64,000 nt of DNA from Impatiens glandulifera (lineage: Eukaryota > Streptophyta > Magnoliopsida > Ericales > Balsaminaceae): assembly GCF_907164915.1 (NCBI RefSeq), contig NC_061863.1, positions 46,101,382 through 46,165,381 on the forward strand, in the 5' to 3' direction. The position numbers and the translations under genes are program-made. Below are positions 52,627-64,000 of this stretch, piece by piece. Under the pieces are notes generated by a model. That model was not told the DNA's origin, made no database searches, and saw only the letters and a list, made by a program, of their open reading frames with translations. The stretch's first letter is position 1. Every line of letters starts with the position of its first letter.

Positions 52627-54132
52627 TTAAGTTGGGATCATAAAATTTATAGCCCCTGATCGTTCAGAATAGCCAATAAAGTAACTATTAACTGTTTTGG
52701 GGTCCAATTTATCCATATGAGGCTTATAAGGCTTTGCCTCTACTGGACATCCCCAAACATGAAAATGTTTTAGACTGAGTTTTCGTCCTGACCAAAGTTC
52801 ATAAGGGGTTTTAATCGTTACTTTTGTTGGCACTCTATTTAAAATGTATGCTGCAGTCTTTAGTGCTTCACACCAGAGTGACTTTGGTAAGGATGAATGG
52901 CTAACCATACTCCTCACCATATCCTGTAGAGTACGGTTTCGTCTTTCTGCTACACTATTCATGCTTGGAGAGCCTGACATGGCGTACCGAGGAACAATAC
53001 CACACCCCTCTAGGTATTTAGCGAAAGGCCATCGACGTTGTTCACCTGAACCGTTATACCGACCGTAGTATTCACCACCACGATCAGATTTAACTTTCTT
53101 TATCTTTCTATTGAGTTGATTTTCAACTTCAACCTTATATGACTTGAACACATCAAATGTTTTAGCATTTTCTTGAATTAAAAAAATGTATGCATATCTA
53201 GAGAAACCGTCTATGAATGATACGAAATATCGCTGACCATTCCAAGACGGAGTCGGAAACGGCCCACAAACATCCGTATGTATTAACTCAAGTATTTATG
53301 TAGCTCTATATGCATTCAATTTTATATCTTTGGTTTGTTTTCCTTTAATACATTCAATATAGAAATTAAATTCCGTAAAATCAATGGAATTTAGAATCCC
53401 ATCTGACACAAGACGTTCAACTCTATTTCTAGAAATGTGACCTAAGCGTTTGTGCAATAATGTACCCGAATTATTATTATTTAGCTTTCGTTTAGTACCT
53501 CTTGATTCCACATTCAGGGTTTCATTATATAAAGCAATTGTATCAAGTAAATAAAGATTGTCACAATGAATTAATGAACCGGTTCCAACATTCGAAGTAC
53601 CAATAGATAACTTAAATTGACCATTTCCAAACAAACTAGAGTAACCATGTTTGTCCAAATAACGAATAGAAACCAAATTTTGTTTAAACGAAGGTACAAT
53701 AAAAGTATCCTTTAAGTCCAAATAAAAACCAGAACTAAACAACAATCTAAAGTGTCCAATTGCTTCAACTTCTACCAATTTTCCATCGCCCACAAAGATA
53801 CGTCTTTCAGCATCATTTGACTTTCGGTAGCTCAGGCAATCCTGTATTGAAATACTGATGTTAGTAGTAGCACCGGAGTCTAACCACCAAGTATTTCCAG
53901 GTACTGATGCTAAATTAACTTCAGAACAAACCATATTAAGAAATGTACCTTTCTTTTCGCGCCATGCACGATATTTAGTACAATCCTTCTTTAGATGTTC
54001 AGCCTTATTGCAAAAGAAACAGTCATTGTTAACCTTTTTCTTTGCATTTGGACCCTGAGTAGCATTAACATTCTTCTTTTTCTTGCCCTTATCTCCAGAG
54101 GTGCTTGCCAGATGAGCACATTCTGTCCTTTC
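52627..54132 (-). pseudogene. Copia zinc knuckle, protease and integrase
   Basis: In order: CFFCNKAEHLKKDC zinc knuckle (about 54030-53990), protease WWLDSGATTNIS (53890-53855), GAG-pre-integrase LLHKRLGHISRNR (about 53455), then, after an in-frame TAA at 53296, the integrase core with SDRGGEY and [12 protein letters not shown] (53151-52627). Only single stops break an otherwise open frame. Confidence 0.85.
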
Positions 54133-54744
54133 TTACTTTAATCTCTCTTCCTCTTGAACACAATGAGAAATTAGTTCATTCAAGTTCCACGTTTCTTTCT
54201 GACAGTTAAAACTGACCTTAAAGTGGTTGAATTGAACCGGAAGAGAAATCAGAATGAGATGCACAAGTAAATCCTCATGCAAATCAAGCTTTAGTACCTT
54301 AAGTTTTGATGCAAGATTAGACATCTCTATGATGTATTCCCTTATATTACCATTGCCCTTATACTTCATTGAAATCAAGCTCTTAAGAATAGTGCTTGTT
54401 TCAGCCTTATCGCTTTTAACAAAGCGCTTTTCAATTTCTGCAAGGTAATCTTTAGCATTGGTGGTGTCTTCAGACAAAGCACCCTTAAACACCTCCGAAA
54501 TTGCACGCCTTATGATTATAAGACTCATGCGGTTAGAGCGTTCCCATTTCTCAAATTTGGCCTTCTCTTCAGGAGAGCTAATAACCGTAAGAGTAGTGGG
54601 TTGCTCTGTCCGTATCGCAAGGTCCATGTCCATGCAACCGAGAACTATCTGAATGTTCTCCTTCCAATCCTTAAAGTTAGAGTCATTAAGGACTGAGACT
54701 GAACTTAAGTTAGCATTAATATTTGCAACATTAGCTGAAAACAT
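54133..54744 (-). CDS. Copia gag (UBN2-type)
   Basis: 203-residue open frame starting MFSANVANINANLSSVSVLN with the FKDWKENI and REYIIEMSNLASKL landmarks of copia gag. It ends in TAA at 54133-54135, in frame with the zinc knuckle segment, so a single stop separates gag from the rest of the polyprotein. Confidence 0.85.
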   Translation of the reverse strand: MFSANVANINANLSSVSVLNDSNFKDWKENIQIVLGCMDMDLAIRTEQPTTLTVISSPEEKAKFEKWERSNRMSLIIIRRAISEVFKGALSEDTTNAKDYLAEIEKRFVKSDKAETSTILKSLISMKYKGNGNIREYIIEMSNLASKLKVLKLDLHEDLLVHLILISLPVQFNHFKVSFNCQKETWNLNELISHCVQEEERLK

Positions 54745-55796
54745 AATTTAAACTGTAACTAACATGCTCAATTCTTTAATTTTCAATCAAATTTAAAATA
54801 ATCAGCAAATCCCATCCAAAATATCTAGTGTAATTAAATTCAAGTCTTTAGAAATGAAATTTAACTACTAGTGATATTTTGTTGCAATAATCAAACACTA
54901 ACATAATGCATGACAAATAACAAACCTTTCTTTGGAATGATTTGATATTCTCATGTAAAAAAATCTTTATAATTGTTATGTGTTTATTATCACAGGTAAT
55001 TGTGAACTTCGGTGAACTATTAACATTCATTTTGGGCCGATTATTTAGTCACATTAAAATTCACAATTACAAACATTCAAAATTCGAACTTAAACAAACT
55101 AAATTAAATAGGTTACTTTGGTGACGTCATAACTTAACTTATTTAATTTAAATAAAGAACAATTAGATGAATTATTTAAGAATTATTTAAGAAGATTAAA
55201 ACCTAAATAAAATCAAAAGAGTTAGACTCTTTCTTAACAAATATTGAATTGAATAATATTATTTTATCCGAATATTATTTATTAAAATATCCTTTAATAA
55301 AAAAAATTATTTTCCAATAAATAATTATATAATATTATTTACTAATGATACTATACTTAATAATAATATTATTTTTTCTAAAAAAATAAAATATTTTATA
55401 TAATTTTTTTTAATAAAATATAATAAATAAAATTATTTCCTTTAAAATTAAAATAGGAATTCAAATAATATTATTTCCCAAATATTTTATCGAATTTTTT
55501 TTTAATAAAAGATAATGAAATAAAATTATTTTCAAATAGGAATTGAAATAATATTATTTTCAAAAAAAAAAATATTCACATTTCAACTTACGTTCAACTT
55601 ACGGTTTTTCACATTGTTAAACCGTTAACTTTCAACTTATGATTGCAGAACTTCAATTTACGGTTTACCAATTAGGGTTTTTCTATGCAACAAACTTCAA
55701 AATTATGAAACCGATAATTTATTTTCCCCTAAATTCATGACAAGAATAAGTTCCCCGTCTTTCTAATTCAAAAACAAGTTGGGTTCTGATACCCAT
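54745..55796 (-). other. Copia leader between 5' LTR and gag
   Basis: AT-rich untranslated leader of the element. Contains poorly coding sequence only. Confidence 0.6.
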
Positions 55797-55953
55797 TGTT
55801 GGAATTAATCAAAATAATTCCATAATAATTTTAAATCATAAACTATAAAATTTATTTTCTCGTAAATTCATAACAAGAACAAGTCTCTCTAAATTCATGT
55901 ATAAGAACAAGTCTTTCTAATTCAAGAACAAGGCTCTAGGCTCTAATACCAAT
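55781..55953 (-). repeat. Duplicated LTR-edge plus primer-binding site
   Basis: A partial LTR edge (TGTTGGAATTAATC..., from 55797) with its own PBS-like TGGGTATCAGAACCC (55781-55795, minus) lies 157 bp inside the true LTR edge and PBS at 55938-55954. This is a tandem duplication across the LTR/PBS junction. Confidence 0.75.
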
Positions 55954-56502
55954 TGTTGGAATTAATCAAAATAATTTCATAATAATCTTAAACCCTAAAC
56001 TATAATACTCTAGATGTTCCTGAGATATGAAAGACAACAACGGAATGTATATACCTGGATCCTTAGATCTTTATTCTTGTTCCTGAGATATGAAAGACAA
56101 AAGCAAAATATATATACTTGGATCCTTAGACATGATTAGATGAGATGGTCTTCCAAAAAGGCTGAAATTTTTAGTCTTATTTTTCCGATGATGACGGGGA
56201 TTCAGAGAGAGTGAGAGAGCATGATAAAATAAGTTATTATTATTTTTTATCAACCAACCTCCCTTTTATAATTTCTTTTGTCTTTTAGGGACCATAACCG
56301 TCATAACTGCCTCATTACTATAATTTTTAATTTGGCCCCTCATCAAATTAGAAATACCGTAAGGTATCCACAATTTAACATTCATAACAATAACGTTTTT
56401 AAGTCAAATCTCAAAATCCTTAGATCACATAATATTGACTTATTATAATCAATGACCATATATATTCATTTAAATATATAAATGTCCCTTTAAATTCTAA
56501 CG
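55954..56502 (-). repeat. Copia 5' LTR (549 bp)
   Basis: Plus-strand ends TGTTGGAATT and TTCTAACG. About 70 bp around TGTTCCTGAGATATGAAAGAC is tandemly repeated (56010-56128), explaining the extra length over the other LTR. Confidence 0.88.
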
Positions 56503-57021
56503 CATGCATGATTACAGGATTGAGAGCGGAGAACTGTAGTGAGAACATGCAGGTATTGAGAGTTTATGTTTTCAATATCTTTTGAAGGGTCGCCTCCTCT
56601 TCCATAACTCATCTTTCCATGTAGCATTGCCTCTGTGATGTCTTGATTATTCTTCATCTTCTGGGCTGTGGCGTCCATGTTGAACTCGTGTTCAATGTCG
56701 TCTAGGTCTTCTTCGTCGTCATCTCCCTCCACCCTTGGGCTCCCTTTGAGGCGTTTGTAACGGGTCTTGCAATGAGGGAAAAGGTGACTGCCTTCTCGAC
56801 GTTCATACTCATAGCAAGGATCGGAAGACAGGAAAACCACACTCATTGCAAGCAACAAACAGGTCTCCGTCCACATTCAAGCCTATTTGATCGCTGCATA
56901 TCTCACACACTTGTCCACTCAAATCTTTCAATGCCTCTGGCTCTTCATGCCCATGGTCCATGGATCACCACAAGTTCATTGCTATTGTGGGAACCCGCAA
57001 CTAGCCCTGCGCCGGCCTCCA

Positions 57022-57365
57022 TCCTGATCGATTGATCGAGCTGCCCTGATCAACTGATATTATATTAATTTGTTTCCAAGAATGAAGTTGGAGATCCAGA
57101 CTTCTTATAATAATTAAGGAAGATTGAGCTTCTGCCCGTTAAGCTGCCCTTGCCTGCCTTCTTTCTTTCTCTTTCACACATCTAATACTGTCCACGTTAT
57201 GGTTGGTGCTGCTGCCTGTAGTTGCTGAGTCTCCATTGCCTCCAAGCTAAGCTTTCTCTTTTTGTTATATTAAAATTGAGACTCAAATTTTATAAAAAAT
57301 ATAACTATTTTCTAATTTGGTAGATATGAAGAACTCCAATATCCAAAGTCATAATTTTATATGCA
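57022..57365 (-). pseudogene. Copy of the CesA7 promoter
   Basis: Closely matches 14412-14735, including the TATA-like box and the AAGCTTAGCTTGGAGGC block. It shows the duplication carried the upstream region as well as coding exons. Whether it still drives transcription of the pseudogene is unknown. Confidence 0.85.
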
Positions 57366-59019
57366 TCTTTACTGAGATAAATTGTTATCAAATTTTCAAG
57401 TATATTTATCATTTATGTGCTATAATAAAAACTAACTAATACTTGTTTTCTAATTTACTTTTACAAAAAATACATCATTTTATATTAGAAAAAATGACAG
57501 GCTGATTTGGAGTGTAGGCCGATTATATATATATAATCTGAATATTACTTTTAAGTTGAGATTCATGTTAATTTACTTAACAAAGAGATTTTTTAAAATT
57601 TTAAAATATACTTTTCTTAAAACTTTAATTAATTTAAATTTTTTTAAAATATTTATATAATGTTTTTATTAGAAGTTAAATTTGGTATACAAAATATTTA
57701 TTTCATATTATTTAGAATTCATAATTATTTATAAAATAAAATTATATTATATTTTAACTCTAAAAAACAATTTAATTATAATAATAATAAATATTTTATT
57801 TTTAATATAAACAATTACTCATGATATAATCATGATTTACCAGTAGTTCCTTACTTCTTCATACAATATTTTAAAATTATAATTGTTTTTATTTATTATT
57901 CTTTTTAAATTTGATTTTTTTAATATTTATCAAATTTAATTACAAAAATAATTTTTTATTTTTTAAATAATGTTTATTTTTATTAAATTTAATTAATAAA
58001 TATTATATTTTTAGATTTTTTAAATATTAAAAATATTAATTAAAAATAGAAATTTAAAATATATCCTTAAATTATGATAAAAAAATTCTTTTAATTAATT
58101 AAATTTATTTTATATTAATTATGTGTATAACATTAATTTATTAAATTTTGTTTTAAAAACAAAAACTAAATATTTAAAATAAGATAGATAGTATAGTAGT
58201 ATTTGTTTTTTAATATAATTACTCAATCAAATAACTAAAAATTTAAATTGTATTATATTTTATTTTCAATGTAATATTTTTTAAAAATATAATTAAAATT
58301 TTTAAATAAACTTTTATCAGATTATATATATTATTTAAATATATAAAATATTTTAAACTTTAAAATATTAAATAAGAAAAAAATATATATATATATATAT
58401 ATATTAAATATCTGATTTATTAATCTTTCTAAAATATGATTTTTATTTACTTAAATCATATTTTACAAATTAGTTAATATAATTATTTTTTTAATTTATA
58501 TTATTTTTATAAATGTATGATATTTAAAATGTTGAGTTTGAGGTAAAAGTTTTCTATAAATATTTATTTATATTTTTTTTTAAAATTAAAGCTTTTTAAA
58601 AAAAAAATTAAATCGTCTAAATTAAATATAAGTAATTGATTAATATATTTTTAATTTGGTTAGTTTAAATTTTAATTAATTTTAAGAATTTTAAAATTAC
58701 ATTTAATAATTAATTTTTAATTTAAATTTTTATATATTTTTATAAATATTTTTAAAGGTAATAATTTGAATTTTATAATTTTTTTATTAAATAAAGTTTG
58801 ATTTCTTGAATGAGTAATCTTTACCATATTTATCTATTTATTATTTATAATAGCAATAGAAAAATAATGAGTAAACTTAGAAATTAGTTATTATATTATG
58901 AGAAAACTTAAGAAGATAAATAAATAATTCTCTTTTTTATTTAATACTTTATCATCCCTTTCAAGCGAAAAGGTGAGGCATAAACTATGAGCTTGCTACA
59001 TAAAATAGCAAATCGATGA

Positions 59020-59853
59020 GAAACAAGACCTTTGGTGAAGATATCAGCTACTTGATCTTCAGTAGGAATGTACTGAATGAGTAGTTGTTTACGAGCAACT
59101 TTTTCTCAAACAAAGTGAAAATCGATTTCAATATGTTTTGTGCGAGCATAAAATACCGGGTTTGCTAATAAGATTGCGACACCAATATGAGTAATGACAT
59201 AGATGCATGAGCCAATAAAGTGAGACCAGTTTCTGTAATATGACAAATTTCTCGTTCAACAATATCATTTTGATCACTAGTATGTGGGCAAGATAAACGA
59301 TGTAAAATACCATGATTATCCGTTAATGATTTGAAATTTCTATATTCTCCTCCCCAATCAATTTGCAATATTTTGATTTTACGACTAAATAAATTTTCAA
59401 AAAGGCGAAGAAATTAGTTGATAAACGTATTCAAAATATCCTACTTTTTCTTTAGCAAATATATCCATTGAATTTGATAAAATCATCCACAAAAAGTACA
59501 AAATATCGACAACTAGTAGACGAAAATTCAGGAGCATGGTCCAAAACATCCGAATGAATTAGGTCTAAAGGAGCCATATGTGTAGATTTTGAAGCCGAAA
59601 AATGTAGTTTATGTGCTTTCCTATATTGACATGATCCACAAACAGAAATAGTATTACTACCTGAAACTTGTAATTTAAAGTGTGATATAACTAAATATGT
59701 AGTATCGCAAGAAGGATGTCCAAGTCGTGAATGCCAAATTTGAGCCAGAGATCGAATACCAATAAACACTTGTTTATTAGAACATGTTGATAACAAACTT
59801 TCAGTAAGTTCAATGCAATAAAGTCCGTCTTTGAGTAATCCATTAAGAAACAT
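59020..59853 (-). pseudogene. Copia pre-integrase, integrase remnant and RNase H tail
   Basis: 59853-59452 has IWHSRLGHPSCDT and CQYRKAHKL with the start of the integrase core (FSSTSCRYFVLFVDDF); 59368-59165 has WGGEYRNFK and TSDQNDIVEREI, truncated. The rest of the integrase and all RT palm motifs are absent; 59150-58980 reads a degraded RNase H C-terminus. Confidence 0.75.
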
Positions 59854-59898
59854 TATCTTTGTATCTCGGTCTTTAATAAGACAAACATTCAGGTGGAA

Positions 59899-60969
59899 TT
59901 AAAAAAATACGTTATTATCTGATGAAAATCTCGCGACACTTATCAGATTTTTAGTAATATCCAGAACGTGTAAGATATTACGTAAGTAGAAAGATTTTTG
60001 TTGATTTAAAATTTTAGTGGTACAAATATTATAAATATTTAGAGACATACCGTTTTCGACTTTAATAGTTTGAGTACCTATATAAGGAGCATGTATGTGT
60101 AGATTATTAAGATCAGATGTAATATGGTCGGTAGCACCTAAATCTGGACACCAAGTGGGATCTACAATAGTAGACGATGTAACTAACATTGTCGTAAGAT
60201 TTGTAGAAGGATTAAAACGAGGGCACTTGAGAGCATTATGTCCTTGTACATTACATATTTGACAAGATGGATTATAAAAACAACTTTCGGAGCGATAACC
60301 AATTTTATAACAAAAGTTACATTGCGGACGATTATTGTCTAGGTTCTGTCTTTGGTTCTTTCTGCCTCCATGCCCATAAATATAAGCAACATTCACCGAA
60401 AAGTTTGAGGGAGAAATATTTTCATAATGAAATTTTGTTTTCTTGAATATGAGTCGTTGTTCATGATATAGAAGAATGTTTGTCATCTCATTAAACTGTA
60501 GATCTTGTCCAGAAGTTAGAGCACATATCATCAGCTTGAACTCGTCTCCAAGCCCGTTGTGTAGAGTTAGTTGCAAATCTTGATCAGAAACATATTGTCC
60601 GGACGCGATAAGTGTATCTGACAAGTTTTTGATATGTTAAATGAAGTTAAGAAACGAGTCACTACCTTTGTGTGCTATTAGGAGTTGACTCCGTAACTGA
60701 AATAGTCGACTCTTTGATTGAGAAACATATATTTTCTCTAGGGTTTTCCAAAGTTCTTGCGCCGAAGATGATTTTGAGACTTGTTGACGAATCTCGTCAA
60801 TCAATGTTAAAAAGAGCCATGCAAGTACCCTTTGATCTTGGATACGCCATTGTTTAAATTTTGGATTCTTGATTTGAATTGTATTGTTTTGATCATGTGT
60901 TTCTTGAAGAAATTTGGGAGGAGTTTCAAGATTCCCTCCTATTATATCCATTAAATCATAACCTATCAT
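59899..60969 (-). pseudogene. Copia gag, zinc knuckle and altered protease
   Basis: 60969-60637 is gag N-terminal (FKQWRIQDQRVLAWLF, SSSAQELWKTLEKIY); 60624-59899 continues with gag, a CNFCYKIGYRSESC / CQICNVQGHNALKC pair of zinc knuckles, and a protease whose active site reads DLGATDH instead of the usual DSGATDH. A one-codon gap with stops separates the two parts. Confidence 0.8.
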
Positions 60970-63900
60970 GATTGGAGTAACTTGTTATTTCTAATAGATA
61001 TAGTTATGTTTATCAAAATTTACGCTTCCAGATATTATTAGTAGAACTGAGAAGTGATATTATTCTTCTGTTGAAATGAAATCGTTTTTGGGAGTTTTCT
61101 CTTATAAGTTATTGATACCATGTTTGATTTCTAGAATTGATAAATTAAAGAGAAAAGTTAAAATAATATTATTAATTGAATGAGTAATTTTACCATATTT
61201 TATCTTATGTATAATAGTAATAAAAAAGATAAACTTAGAAATTAGTTATTATATTATTAGAAAACTTATTTAAAAAAAAGAGATAAATAAATAATGTTTT
61301 TATCAAATAATATAATTAATTACAAAAAGCATATTTATTTTTAAAATAAAATTATATTTTACCTAATTTTTTAATTTAATTATAAAATATTTTATTTATA
61401 AAAAATATATTTCAATATTTTAAATATATATTAAAAAAATGAAATTTTCAAAATATATATTTTTCTTAAAAAATTATTTAATTAATTTTTATATTTTAAT
61501 TTTTATAAATAATTTTATAAGTAATTTGTTTATTTATATATTATTTTTATTAGAATATAAATTTTCTATAAAACATTTTTTATTTCATATATTTTTTTTT
61601 TAAATTCAGTACTATTTTAAAATAATATTATATCATGTTTAAAAAATATTTCTCTACAAAATAATTTAATAATAAAAATAAATATTTTATATGTTTTTTT
61701 TATAGATTTGTTTTAATATTATAAAAGTGGGCAAAAAAAAGAAACTATAATTTCATCTTTTCATTATAAAATATTTTGAAATTATAATTGTTTTTATTTT
61801 TTTTATTTTTTTATTATTTATTAATTTTAATTATATAAGTATCTTTTTGGATTTTTCAAATATTAAAAATATTAAATTAAAAATAGATTCTTTAAAACAT
61901 ATCTTTAAATTATGTTTAAAAAAAATTATTTTTAATTAAAAGTTAATTTTTTTATTTCAATTATGTGTATAACATTATTTTATTAAATTATTTAAAAAAT
62001 AAATAAATATTTTAAATAAGATAGATAATATATTAGTATTTGATTTTTATTAATTTGATTTATAATATAATTACTAAAAAATAACTAAAAATTAACATAG
62101 TAATATATTTTATTTTCAATTTAATACTTTTTAAAATAAATTAAAAAATATTATTTATTTTTAATAAAATTTTACTAGAATATATATATATATATGTATT
62201 ATTTAAATATATAAAATATTTAAAACTTTAAAATATATATTAATAAAATATATACTTTTAATTGTTTTTTAAATATCTAATTTATTATTTATTTTTAAAA
62301 TATGAAACTTTGTTTTATTTAAATCATATTTTAAAATTAGTTGATATAATTATTTTTTTAATTACATTTATTTTATAAATATATACAATGTATGATAAAC
62401 ATTGAGTTTAAAGTAAAAAAAATTTAAAATTTTATTTAATATTTATTTCTAAAATTAATGCTTAACTTTTTTTTGTTTATAAATTAAATCATCTCTTATC
62501 AACTTATATCTTTTTAATTTATTGTTTTTAAAAAAATAATAATAATAATAGATTAAATTACATGTAGTAAGGTTTATTCTTTTTATTTCTAATTTATTAA
62601 TTCTATCTTTTATACTTATATAATATTTTTAAAGGAAAATATCTTTATTAACTTACAGATGTTCATATTTTTTTTCTATTTAAAAATTAATATATAAAAT
62701 TGTCTTTCTATATATTATGTTTTAAATTTCTATTTTATTAAATCTTTAAATTTTTTTATAATAATTTAAGCAATTTAAATAAATTTTGTAACAAATTATA
62801 GATATTTTAAAGTACAAAATTAATTTATAAATATATTTAATAACTATATAATGTTTTTTTATTTGAATATATTGGTTAAGAAATTATGTCCTACAAAAAT
62901 TTTATTTTTATTTTTTTGTTACTTACTTTTAAATTTTAATTATTTTTAAGTTTTTTTAAACTAAGAATATTTTAAAATTGAATTTTTAAATAAAAAATAT
63001 TAGATTTAAAATAAAATGTATTTTTTTAAATATTTATCTATTAATTATTAAATATTTTATAAATTTTAATTTTAGTAAAAATTTAAATGTTTAATAAATT
63101 GAAAATATATGAAAATTCCAAAATTTCTATTAACTAAATATTTTATGAAAATATTTTATTTCTTAAAAACAGTAATATAGTTTGTATATCAATTTAATAT
63201 ATTTTTCTTAATTTGGAATTATAGCTTTTTTATTTTTATTTTCTTATAAATTATAATTTATTAATTGTTTTAAAAAAGATTATTGTAAACTTTTCTAGTT
63301 GATTTGAAATGTTTAAATTTTTTAATGAATATAAATTTTCTTTATTAATATTATATTTTATTGTTGTGTTTTTTCAATTTCATGTTTAAAAAGAAAACAA
63401 ATGTTTTTCCATGTTTCTTTTATTGAAATCAAAATAGAAAATTATTTAGTTAAACTATAAGATTTAGCCCCCTCAATATTTATTTTTATAATTGTATTTA
63501 GACAGGTTATTTTCTTGATCGTTTAATTTACAAAAATCTATATTATATGAGTTATAGTTATTTACATGTTTGATTAATTTAATAATCTGAAAGTGCGGTT
63601 TTTATTAAGTTATGAAATAGTTTATCAATGATATGTGTAATAATTGAATTCTATTGTTTTTACATTTTGATTATTAGTTATAATTTTTAAGAACTATATA
63701 GTTCCCTCGGTTTGTAATATTTTATTATAAGATTTAGAATTTCATGTTAGGTTTTCTGAATTTGGATTAGTTTATTTTATATATCTATTTATTTAGGAGT
63801 TTTGAAATGTTCATATTATTAATAAGTTTATATAGTGGATATCTTATTATATCATTTAATTATAAATTATTTGTTACTGGATTTTCATCTGGATTCTTAT

Positions 63901-64000
63901 ATTTTATAAATATTTTGGTATATTTTGCTTGAGTTTAGTATTATATATTTATTAAATATTTTTTAAGAGTGGATTGATTTGAATCCCTCTCTTTCCGTTG

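Larger units (their letters stand above)
49830..56502 (-). mobile_element. Ty1/copia LTR retrotransposon, 6.7 kb
   Basis: LTRs at 49830-50326 (3', relative to coding) and 55954-56502 (5'). Gag-protease-integrase-RT-RNase H order on the minus strand makes it Ty1/copia. Primer-binding site TGGTATTAGAGC is next to the 5' LTR (55940-55952, minus), one mismatch from the tRNA-iMet complement; polypurine tract AGTGGGAGA (50327-50337, minus). It interrupts intron 1 of the CesA7 pseudogene cleanly; no convincing 5-bp duplication remains. Few in-frame stops, so the copy is not ancient. Confidence 0.92.
48208..57021 (-). pseudogene. 5'-end copy of CesA7, truncated and twice interrupted
   Basis: Exons 1-3 and part of exon 4 of CesA7 recur in the same orientation: exon 4 piece 48208-48302, exon 3 about 48390-48518, exon 2 in two parts (48550-48585 and 49658-49786), intron 1 to 49829, exon 1 56503-57021. 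The start codon survives at 57021. Defects: a 7-bp insertion near 56955, a frameshift near 56820 in the RING region, loss of the exon 2 acceptor AG (near 49788), a 21-bp deletion in exon 3, a rearranged exon 4, and everything downstream missing. A 1.07-kb insertion splits exon 2 and a 6.7-kb copia element splits intron 1. Compared with CesA7 at 10434-14411 most sites still match, so the duplication is fairly recent. Confidence 0.93.
58795..61305 (-). mobile_element. Internally deleted Ty1/copia element, 2.5 kb, TSD AATAA
   Basis: Short LTRs (58795-58954, 160 bp; 61121-61305, 185 bp) flanked by AATAA at 58790-58794 and 61306-61310. Minus-strand polypurine tract GAAAGGGA before the 3' LTR and PBS TGGTATCAATAA (61109-61120) after the 5' LTR. 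Gag, protease and part of integrase are present; the integrase start runs almost directly into the RNase H tail (ADIFTKGL-like, about 59045-59015), so the RT is deleted. Confidence 0.88.
57365..64000 (+). repeat. AT-rich dispersed repeat, copy 3 (interrupted, runs off the window)
   Basis: Same landmarks as copy 1: GGCTGATTTGGAGTGTAG (near 57503), TTCATGTTAGGTTTTCTG (near 63741), GGATTGATTTG (63971). The parts before (57600-58790) and after (61310-62470) the second copia insertion both match copy 1 at about 15500-16500, indicating an internal duplication of about 1.2 kb. No genes. Confidence 0.75.

Noticed and set aside
49820..56512. Target-site duplication of the copia element
   Set aside because: Only GC is shared at the two edges; the expected 5-bp duplication cannot be shown.

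Overview
This is a plant nuclear genome window, almost certainly from a eudicot. Three intact intron-bearing or PPR-type genes sit in the first 14.5 kb; the rest is very AT-rich DNA packed with nested transposable elements. A retroelement ORF of a type I associate with asterid genomes (34.6-36.7 kb and 22.9-24.3 kb) makes an asterid likely, but the species cannot be named from the sequence alone.

Genes (1-14.8 kb). A QWRF-motif gene matching Arabidopsis AUG8/QWRF8 (3188-5195, +, six coding exons, 544 aa) lies next to a single-exon DYW pentatricopeptide-repeat gene (7296-9659, +, 787 aa) resembling MEF29. As I recall, the Arabidopsis counterparts are also neighbours, At4g30710 and At4g30700, so this looks like conserved microsynteny. 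Convergent to them is a complete cellulose synthase gene of the secondary-wall CesA7/IRX3 class (14411-10434, -). Its eleven exons join in frame to 1060 aa and carry the RING finger and all D,D,D,QxxRW residues.

Repeat-rich middle (14.8-41 kb). An AT-rich non-coding repeat occurs three times: about 14.8-20.5 kb (+), 27.8-32.2 kb (-) and 57.4-64 kb (+). Inserted in and around it are an LTR fragment with tandem arrays, a 198-bp MITE with 9-bp target duplication, a palindrome array, a LINE fragment, a 178-bp Helitron, a hAT-like element, a TIR element carrying a gene fragment, an 859-bp TIR element with 9-bp target duplication, and a TRIM-like LTR element. A retroelement ORF and an unrelated LTR are each split between about 24.29 and 36.66 kb in a reciprocal way, which suggests a 12.4-kb inversion.

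Endogenous pararetrovirus (41.3-46.7 kb). A decayed Caulimoviridae-like copy has a coat-protein zinc knuckle, protease, reverse transcriptase/RNase H and a downstream ORF. It has many stops and an altered catalytic motif, and is flanked by a 30-bp minisatellite.

Duplicated CesA7 segment (48.2-57.4 kb and beyond). The first exons and promoter of CesA7, with the adjoining AT-rich repeat, are present a second time as a broken pseudogene. It is interrupted by a 1.07-kb insertion and a 6.7-kb Ty1/copia element. A second, internally deleted copia element (58.8-61.3 kb, TSD AATAA) lies in the adjoining AT-rich repeat. I found no gene cluster or defence system here; the interest lies in genome rearrangement and element nesting.
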